Positions 53,701 through 64,000 of a stretch of 64,000 nucleotides of DNA are shown here, piece by piece. The stretch covers positions 867,370 to 931,369 of the forward strand of contig NW_006281100.1 in assembly GCF_000203795.2 (NCBI RefSeq), in the 5' to 3' direction. The stretch's first letter is position 1, and each line of letters opens with the position of its first letter. A program made the translations under genes and the position numbers. The notes beneath the pieces are model-generated. The model made no database searches. It had not been told where the DNA came from and was given only the letters and a program-made list of their open reading frames with translations. This DNA is from Batrachochytrium dendrobatidis JAM81 (lineage: Eukaryota; Chytridiomycota; Chytridiomycetes; Rhizophydiales).

Positions 53701-53800
53701 TTGTTTTATTTGTGTGTTGCACTTGGCAAACGAAAAGAATCTGGAAATTCATGGATCATCAGAACTAGAAGATTTACAGATTACAGTTCCCAACGCATAG
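50703..53800 (+). CDS. BRN1: Condensin subunit 2 (CAP-H/Brn1 kleisin)
   Basis: Kleisin subunit that bridges the SMC2-SMC4 heads of condensin in mitotic chromosomes. 708 residues in ten exons: 50703-50777, 50908-51042, 51237-51450, 51551-51585, 51707-51986, 52099-52509, 52595-52852, 52885-53031, 53100-53491, 53621-53800. N-terminal kleisin helix: ARRSFDEWMKIAAENNISTA, NTWNLALIDYFHDM. Middle: TLQEDVTELNWKHMDAEFSV, DPLFKKTAAEFDEGGAQGLL and an acidic stretch. Later: LPPDMHVSSANFLKYFLKPH and AKRVDVKKLKDNIWK. The C-terminal winged-helix end is SVAFCFICVLHLANEKNLEI. The intron between exons 7 and 8 as drawn is only 32 nt (GTAAGC...GGGAG); an alternative uses a GC donor with a later acceptor. That junction is uncertain. 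Confidence 0.93.
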
Positions 53801-53982
53801 ACTCCAACTCCGTTTTCACGTTTAAAAACAAATCTGTTTCATTTAAATAAAGCTCGCTATCTTGAGTTGAAACAAACCATGCAAGTGTATTGTATCCAAA
53901 TCGTGTTGCTTGTAAATGGGCAATAGATAATGATTTGAAATCACACTGACAAAAAGTTGTAAAAATAAATGAGTTCAAAATG

Positions 53983-56578
53983 TTATTTGCGACGAATATC
54001 CATCAGACGAATAGCAACTGCATTGCGATGTGCTTCCAATTGTTCCAAAGCAGCGAGAGTCATGACACAATCGCCCAGACGATCCAATCCCTCCTTGGTC
54101 AATTCCTGAGTTGTGATGTGTTTCAGGAATGTGTGGGTGTTGACACCCGAATACATACGAGCATACCCATATGTGGGAAGAGTGTGGTTGGTTCCAGAGG
54201 CATAGTCTCCACAACTAAACAAGATAAACCCTAAACGTCAGTACTTTCATCTTTGACACGTGTACAATTATTTCATGTCTATTCTATTGAACATTCATAT
54301 GAAAAGGTCAATAAACAAGTTACCTTTCAGGAGAGTATGCTCCCAAAAACACCGATCCGGCACTCTTGATCCTATCTACCAGATTGCGAGCATGGTCCAC
54401 ATTCAGAATTAAATGTTCAGGCGCATATTCGTTTGAAAAGGCAAGTGCTTCATCCATGGTATCGACCATGAGAATATAGCTTTTTTCCAAAGCAAGTTTA
54501 ACAACATCGGCACGAGGAAGAACCATGGCCTGACGACGCAGCTCCTGCTGAAGAGCGTCTAGATGGTTCTGTTTAAATCCAATGGCAACCAAGACGACTT
54601 GGCTGTCAGCACCGTGCTCAGCCTGGCTGAGAAGATCGGAAACGACATAACGAGGATCAGAACATGCATCTGCAATCACAAGAAGCTCAGAAGGTCCAGC
54701 AGGCATGTCAATGGAAAGCAAAGCAGAACTATCCGATTGGGCAATCATTTTTGCAGCCGTCACGTATTGGTTTCCAGGACCACAAATTTTATCTACTTTT
54801 GGGACAGTAGCAGTACCAAACGCCATGGCAGCAATGGCTTGGGCACCACCAACCTTGAGAACGGCAGTCGCACCCACCTTTGCAGCCACGTACATGATTT
54901 CTGGCGAAATGGTACCATCTTTTCTAGGAGGTGTTGCAATGACGATTTCAGAGCAACCAGCCACTTTTGCGGGAATAGCCAGCATGAGAGTAGATGAGGG
55001 CAACACGGCAGTACCACCAGGTACATACAGACCTACGCGCTCAATTGGACGAGCAATACGAGAGCACACTACACCTGGCATAGTTTCTACAACAAGTGGT
55101 TCATTGTCCATTTGAGCCTGATGGAACTTCCAGATATTTTCAAAGGCAAGATCAATGGATGCTTTGACGTTGGCATCAATGATCATTTTTGCGGGATCAA
55201 ACGGACTGCGTTCCAGCAAATTGTCGATGGATAGCTGAGCCTTGTCAAACTTTGCAGTTAATTCAACGAGAGCAGCATCACCCTGAGCACGCACTTGGGC
55301 GACGATAGGACGAACTCTGGCCATGATCTCGTCGGTATTGATGATGGGACGTTGAATCAAACGATTGGACAATTGAGCAGACAGTTTGCCTTTGTAAACC
55401 TGCATAGTAAATGGAAGTAATTCTTTTGGAGTGGGTTCAAGAGTTTTTTCAGAAACGGAATTTGGGATGTTCTCCTTGTTGGAAGCGACCATATCAGCGA
55501 ATTTGCACTTGGCATCGCCGGGACGACGAGATATTTTTTTAGATTTGGCATCCAATTGACGCTCCACATCGGATAGCGATACTCCAGAAGCGATGCATTT
55601 TGCCATGGCAAAATAAATCAAATCGGCAGCTTCCCAAGCGATGTCATCATGAGCTGTAGCATCGCACAATTCTTGAGCCTCTTCCAGGATTTTTGCATGC
55701 AGTAAAGCAGGATCATCAAATATACGTTTTGTATAGGAACCAGCAGGAGCATGAAGACGACGATGAGTCAAGGTAGCAGCCAGATTAGATATGCCAGAGT
55801 CTGGACCAAAACAAGTACGAGTGGAGAGATGACAGAAACCAGGATGAGTTTGAATGACAGTGAAACGAAGGGTGTCGGCATCACAGTCCCAATCAATGCG
55901 GATCAATTGCTGAGTAGCACCAGAAGTCAGTCCTTTATGCCAAATGCCACGATTACGAGAGTAATAAACGCCTTGACCTGTGGTCAAGGCCTTCAGAATA
56001 GACTCGTAAGAAGAATAACACAAACCCAAAGCAATGCCTTGCGTGTCGGTTACAATAGTAGGAAATAGTCCATCGGGACGATCAGAAACCAACTTGCTGG
56101 TCAATGCATGAACAATATCAATAGAACCTGGAGCAGGACCAAGAGAAAGTTGGGATGCTTGAACAAGATGCTTAATGTGCGGAGTATCCGATGAAATGGT
56201 CGAGGATACGATGGATAAAGAAGGATCCTTTGCAGCCATGGAATCGAGCAAAGCCAAAGAATCAGCAGAGCAAGAATCAGCGACAATAAGAGAGACCAAC
56301 GAGCAGAGCTTAGTCAGCATGTCATGGTTGAATGAAGACACTCTGATGCCTAAACGATCTCTTGGAAGATCCTCTAGAACAGACATGTCATTTTGGGGAA
56401 AATCGACAATGACTTTGGAAGCTCCAGCATCGAGAGTCGACCGAGGAGTTGCCGATAAAACCCAAAGTTCCTTGGCAGACAGCGCAAGATTCAAGTCCGA
56501 TACAAGGACAGGAAACACTTTGGCTGCTGCCAAAGCTGATGGAGAGAGCGGAACAATAGTACAATCGATGGCTATCAT
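53983..56578 (-). CDS. HIS4: Trifunctional histidine biosynthesis protein (HIS4 type)
   Basis: One chain with phosphoribosyl-AMP cyclohydrolase, phosphoribosyl-ATP pyrophosphohydrolase and histidinol dehydrogenase activities; steps 2, 3 and 9-10 of histidine synthesis. 828 residues in two exons, 56578-54324 and 54214-53983. The start is ATG 56578 ([11 protein letters not shown]); the upstream frame lacks an in-frame ATG. Order: N-terminal unit, cyclohydrolase ([31 protein letters not shown]), pyrophosphohydrolase ([32 protein letters not shown]), dehydrogenase ([87 protein letters not shown]). Same order as yeast His4. It starts only 39 bp after the poly(A) polymerase stop, on the same strand. 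Confidence 0.97.
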
Positions 56579-56617
56579 TTCATTGATGGTCAACTGTCGA
56601 ATTATTATTTTTTATTT

Positions 56618-59235
<2,618 letters not shown>

Positions 59236-60169
59236 TGCAGCCGAGTTGACGATACGGTTTTAAAAAAAAGATGATTCAATAATAGATACTCGATGAACTC
59301 GAGTAAACTGCCTGTAGATACAGCACTGATTGTACTGAAATAACTAGTATTTGATCAAGATATCACCTAGTTTATAAAGCAGCAAATACGGTAATATTAG
59401 CACATCAATCTGCAGGATAAATTAACATTGGTAACCAAGCCATGCAGAAGAGGAGCAGTCATGGACACATTCACTGCAGATTGATTCTACGATCATCAGT
59501 TTCAGACAAAAACAACAAAACATCAAACTGGCTAAACCAACATGACATGATATTCCCAACAGAGCCAACTCTCCATTGTTTTGCAACATGACTACTGATC
59601 TACACTTGATTCCATGTCAAGCTGTCAATACTTGAGAATCTCGATACAATATAACTGAATTGCCAAGAGTTGGAATGGCATTTTGAGTTCTTGACCAGAT
59701 CAACAGCAATCCATAGTAATGATCTACAGGACTATACAATAGATGGTGACTGAACGAGAGGACTGTGCCAAGACTAGAAAGGAAGAAAAGAGTGTAGATG
59801 GCTGGATAAGAGAATCTGGTCTAGCCAGCAAGTGATGGGCTGTTTCTGATGTTCAATAACACAATTCATATCTTCTTGACTGCTGCTCACCCAGTCTTCA
59901 GTGGTCGCAACAGACTCAATCGTATCAGCAAATACGAAACAAAAAACAAAGTTGAAACTTTCATTTTGAATGGAATTATTAGTGAATTGACATTCTGCTT
60001 TATCAATGAATTGGCATGATTGATATCTGCTTTTGAATACTATTTTAGATTTATTAAATACTTGATAAATACTTGTTAAATACTTGTTAAATACTTGTTA
60101 AATATTTAAAGATTAAATATTGTGTTAATTGCTCAACTTTACCTTGAAAAATCACTGCAATATACTCTC
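59236..60169. other. Intergenic, AT-rich, with short tandem repeat
   Basis: Divergent spacer between poly(A) polymerase and the CCDC57-like gene, more than 900 bp. No coding frame, tRNA or element end was found. Its right part holds the 11-bp tandem repeat listed separately. Confidence 0.5.
60056..60111 (+). repeat. 11-bp tandem repeat
   Basis: Four to five adjacent copies of AAATACTTGTT, the first with AT for TT at its end and the last decayed to AAATATTTAAA. It is about 60 bp upstream of the CCDC57-like start codon. It has no recognised role. Confidence 0.8.
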
Positions 60170-63100
60170 ATGGAACAACCAGAACTATTGCTCATCTCAG
60201 AACACTCAAATCAAACTGATAAACTACAGGAATTATTCAACTCAGATTCATCTGCAGATACTGTCAAACTTGACCAGCTTTTACAAGGCAGTACTCACCA
60301 GATACGCACTCTCTATTTAACCGCTATTCATAAATATCATAATAAACATCGTTTAGTGAGTCGAGGTGCTTCACTCATCATGCAGCTTTGAATTCTTCAT
60401 AGGTTTATTATCAACTATTGATTCCAACTTGTGCTGTTGTACCATTACTAGTATACGGAATTATGCGCTCGTTTCAAGTCTCTTCAGGACGATTTTGTAT
60501 ATAATATAAAACTAATTAAAGATCGGGATGCTGAGCTGGAATCACTTGAGATGGTCATTGCAGACTTGAAAGCAATATCTCACGACAGGCAAGTGCTTGG
60601 TTTATTGGACTTGACTCGATTCAAATGTTAAACATGAATGCAATCAGTGATGCAAGAATAGGTGAGCTCAAAATGGCACTTTCTGAACGAATGTCAGAAT
60701 CATCCGCTTTAAAATCTGCGCTACAAACATCAGAACTAGAACACCAAGAAATTCTACGCAAAACACATCGCATCTATAATGTATGTCGGCAATCTTTATT
60801 TTAAATATCCACGTATCAATAATGGTTTAATCTCACAATGGTTTGCATACAGGATGATATTGAAAAATTAGCTGACAAGATGAAAGCAAAAGCAGATGAA
60901 TTGGAATTGGAAAAATCAAAATATTTGGTACAAATCAAAACTGCAATCCAAGATTCAGATCTACAAAAGTAATATCTATCATTTTATAATTTGAAAATAC
61001 TACTCAATATGTGTTTTATATGCTATAGATATATGATTTCAAAACACTCACTGCTGCATCATTTACATTGCTGTCATGATTCTATTTGAATTGATTTAGA
61101 TCAACATTTGATTCACAAATAGCTTCTTTGAAAAGAGACCATGATGCAGAAATACGTAGCCAAAAACAAGCTTTCGAAGCAGGACTGACTGATGCAGAAC
61201 ATCGAGTTGCCAAGCGCGATTCCGAAATCGCAGCTCTGAAAGCTATGCATCATGCTCATCAGATCTCTTTGAATGAGCAAATAGCAATCAATCAAGACTT
61301 GGATAAACGGTTGCGACAAAAACAATGGGACATGACTGATTGCAATAAAATGACTGCAGAACGGATTTCTGAACTCGAGCTTATCATTCAACGCGGAAAT
61401 GAAGAATCTGATATAGACAGGCAAGAATACAACACAAAACTATCTGAGATACAGTTGAAAGCGGAACAGCAAACCAAGGTATTTGTTTTGATGTTTAGTT
61501 ACACAATGTATATATGCTTGCAAATATTTTGAAACAAGGCAAACAAGCAACCCAATATCTAACTTTATTTTGCTTGATGGTGCTTTCAATATCAAGATTT
61601 TAAATGCTGAAATAGAGAGATTGGAAAGTCAAGTTAGTAATCTTAATTTAAAACTTCAAGAATCACATTCTATCATCAACAGTAATCAAAATCAGCACCA
61701 TGGCACTGTTGTTGCTTTGAAAAACGAGGTGCAAGTCCTTAAGCATTCCTGTTTTGATCTTGAAGAGCATGTAGAATCATTGAAATCCACAATGAGTGAA
61801 ATGGAACGCAACCACTCTCAAGAGGTGAGAACAAACTTGTAATATCAAATTATTTCATTTTTAATACTCAATCACAAATATACCAACTGGGTGAACCATA
61901 GTTGTTTGCTAGTCATAAAGACATTACACATCTGCACGCTAAAATCACTCGACTGGAGACAGATGTTGACAATCGTAGAAATGACGTCAAGTTACTCAAA
62001 ACAGAGATATCTGAAAGAATTGCTAAAGAACGTGAATTAGAGAAACAGTTACTACAAGGTATACAACTAATGTATTCAGTTGTAATCATTCTTGCATACA
62101 TCTTTAATTTACTGCTTGCATGTATTTAAAATAGAAATACAAACCCGGGAAAAAAGCTTAGTGGAACAAGAGCGTCAGCATGAACTGAATATGGATATAG
62201 TTACCAAACAGTTCCAAGAAGAAATTCAAATGGCTCACGCTGAAGCTCGTGTAAGTTACATTTGTAACGAAATAAGTATGCCTTTAATTAGGGCGGCATC
62301 TGACCATCTTGTCAAATTTTGAAATGTATTAGGCGTTAGAATCAAGCATGCAACGACAGTCAAATTATACAGAACAATCCATTGATCCACAAATGGAAAA
62401 CTTGATAAACGAGGTACGGTGAAACTATTCAATCTATGTAATGCTTTTTCAAGACTAACATTTTATATAATGGCAACAAGTAGAATTTGAAACTTCGAGG
62501 TATTGTCAGGGAAATGCGTCAGGAGATGGAATCACTTCAAACCCAATTACTACAACCTCAAATGAACGACGACTACCCTCCTTCACCTCCAGCACGACCT
62601 CCAAACCAGTATGCTGTAGATTCACACTTTCAACAAAATCATTTGAGACCAAAGGACGTTTTGAATGATAATTACAATTTAGAAGTAGCTGGATCATTAG
62701 AAACACATAGACAGGTACATTCTACACGACAGCTCAACTCGGAATCGTCACAAAAACACGATTTTCGACCTGTGTTTTCCCAAAAGCAAGATCTTTCCAG
62801 TAAGTCATTGCATGCAAATCATGTTTTCATTTTGAACCTGAAGCAGGTACAATGTATAATGTTTTTACAATATATGTTTATCATTTGGTTGACTTGAACG
62901 TTTGATAGACTTTAGCGACACGAATGCTGAGATGGATGATCTCAAACGGCGTCTTGATGCTTGCTTAAATGATTTTCAAATAGTTTGTAACGAACGAGAC
63001 CAGTTTATGGATATGAGCAATACGCTGCGTGCCGAAAGACGCTTGGCAGAAACACAGTCAAAGAAATATCTTGATTCGTCTACTCAAAGTAAGATTGTTG

Positions 63101-63500
63101 ACTTGTTGTGATATGAGTAGTATGTTTTTTCAACAGGGACTAAATTCTCATCATTGTTTATTTTTGCGTATCATTAAATTCAACTATAAACCCAGCTACA
63201 ACAAAACAGCATAAACCTGTTTCTCCCATTGTCGTGACAGATATGCTAAAGGTTCAAGCAGCGCCAATGAATCCTTCTAAAGAACCCCTGATTCGTACAC
63301 TACCAGTATCGACTCGTATACGACAAAAACCCCGACGTCGACTAATTGTAACAGCTTCAACAAACCAATCTGCATCTATACCGACGCACACCACTCCTTT
63401 GGAATCTCTTACAAACTCGGAAAAAAAAGCACTGGTGGCCATGGCACTTCGAAGCCGTGGTGTCCGCAACTGGAATGATCAACATGACGCATTGAGTTGA
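60170..63500 (+). CDS. CCDC57-like ciliary/centriolar coiled-coil protein
   Basis: Long coiled-coil protein of 777 residues in 12 exons: 60170-60355, 60452-60588, 60648-60780, 60853-60968, 61100-61478, 61597-61824, 61902-62058, 62135-62250, 62333-62413, 62484-62799, 62909-63088, 63196-63500. The segment LCARFKSLQDDFVYNIKLIK, then DRDAELESLEMVIADLK, matches the diagnostic 'L+EDFVYNLKLIEERDRELE' of CCDC57, a centriolar-satellite and basal-body protein in animals. The rest is heptad repeat (e.g. AEIERLESQVSNLNLKLQES), interrupted by a Pro-rich stretch (DDYPPSPPARPPNQY). The C-terminus is basic (RIRQKPRRRLIV) and ends LRSRGVRNWNDQHDALS, another CCDC57-like end. Intron 2 uses a GC donor (AG|GCAAGT) by phase. 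A role in the flagellar basal body is inferred. Confidence 0.8.
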
Positions 63501-63737
63501 CATGATAAATAGCAACATATAAATATTTCTAATACACAACATGATTATTGCTATATAAGCATTTTCATCAAGATAAACGAGTTGTCATTTATGTTTATGA
63601 ATTGGCTTACAACAATTAAATCAAGCTGTATTGACCATACAGTAGTTATAAATGGCACCTGTTAGTTGTGAAATCGGGACAATTTTTATTGTTATTGTTA
63701 GAATATATGTAATTTATTTTTTTGGCAGACGCGGAAA
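63501..63737. other. Intergenic spacer before tRNA
   Basis: AT-rich, no gene seen. A T-rich run precedes the tRNA. Confidence 0.5.
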
Positions 63738-63810
63738 GGGGTGTTGGCGCAATTGGTAGCGCTTTCGACTCCAGATCGAAGGGTTGCGCGTTCAAGTCGC
63801 GTACGCCTCA
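63738..63810 (+). tRNA. tRNA-Trp (CCA anticodon)
   Basis: A full cloverleaf can be drawn: acceptor GGGGTGT with ACGCCTC (wobbles at 2-71 and 5-68), D stem GCGC/GCGC around AATTGGTA, anticodon stem TTCGA/TCGAA with loop CTCCAGA (anticodon CCA, 63771-63773), five-base variable loop, T stem GCGCG/CGCGT around TTCAAGT, and discriminator A at 63810. There is no intron in the anticodon loop, and CCA is not encoded. Nuclear type, read by RNA polymerase III from internal A and B boxes (GTTCAAGTC is the B box). It decodes UGG. No other tRNA was seen in the window. Confidence 0.95.
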
Positions 63811-64000
63811 TCCGCTTTTTTAGCTTGCTGGTTTGAACGATCTTGCTTGACAGATTTGCAAGTTCATCTCTTGTTTTTAATCACCAAGTTGAGAGTTGAT
63901 GGCGAAAAGCTCAGCACTATGCAGTATTTTGCTACATGTGTAATCATTTTTTTCGATTACTGCATCCAAGTATGAATACTTTTCAAATTGTGACTATTAT
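63811..64000. other. Right edge, no gene seen
   Basis: An open frame (63784-63975) begins inside the tRNA and is not a gene. No TTTT-rich RNA polymerase III terminator stands immediately after the tRNA; the first T run (TTTTTT) is at about 63816-63821. Confidence 0.4.

Noticed and set aside
54563..56068. Several plus-strand frames of 100-150 codons
   Set aside because: All are antisense shadows of the long HIS4 exon.

Overview
The window is nuclear DNA from a flagellated (zoosporic) fungus, most likely a chytrid of the Batrachochytrium type. It is AT-rich, with short spliceosomal introns of about 60-120 nt. It encodes fungal enzymes (trifunctional HIS4, HOM6-type homoserine dehydrogenase) next to cilium/flagellum genes that non-flagellated fungi have lost (a TTLL1-type tubulin polyglutamylase and a CCDC57-like coiled-coil protein). 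A small secreted coiled-coil protein resembles the lineage-specific secretome of Batrachochytrium. The species call is an inference; nothing was searched.

Layout, left to right: unassigned sequence (1-1.2 kb); a hypothetical membrane protein (1.2-2.0, +); a three-finger C2H2 factor (2.4-4.4, -); a secreted coiled-coil protein (4.9-5.5, +); a BORCS6-like protein (6.3-7.0, -); a 14-exon attractin/MEGF8-like receptor (7.3-11.6, +); a large NIPA-family transporter (11.8-16.2, -); mitoribosomal mS35 (16.8-17.7, +); CTP synthase (17.9-20.1, +); an alpha/beta hydrolase (20.9-22.4, +); homoserine dehydrogenase (22.5-23.8, -); a disordered protein with a PP1-docking-like motif (25.1-25.8, +); a PRL-type phosphatase (26.2-27.1, +); PRPP synthetase (27.2-28.9, -); Sec61 gamma (29.9-30.7, -); an AKTIP/FTS-like E2 variant (31.0-32.3, +).

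The right half holds three minus-strand nuclear genes in tandem, SART3/Prp24, NASP/Hif1 and NOL10/Enp2 (43.1 down to 32.5 kb). Then come a SET-domain methyltransferase (43.6-45.9, +), a small membrane-anchored protein (46.0-46.7, -), TTLL1 (46.7-48.8, +), an unrecognised 285-residue protein (48.9-50.1, -), condensin subunit CAP-H (50.7-53.8, +), HIS4 (54.0-56.6, -), poly(A) polymerase (56.6-59.2, -), CCDC57-like (60.2-63.5, +) and tRNA-Trp(CCA) (63.74-63.81, +).

Gene models were built by hand by following reading phase across each exon boundary; exon coordinates in the entries add up to intact frames. Two genome-level signals recur. First, at least eight introns need a GC donor (GCAAG...) rather than GT to keep frame. 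Second, a roughly 250-590 bp non-coding element with inverted ends close to CAGCTGTATTCACGTAAAAT occurs about eight times, in introns and just upstream of genes. I found no CRISPR, rRNA gene or autonomous transposon, and no evident undescribed multi-gene system: the genes are mostly conserved eukaryotic housekeeping genes whose neighbours are functionally unrelated.
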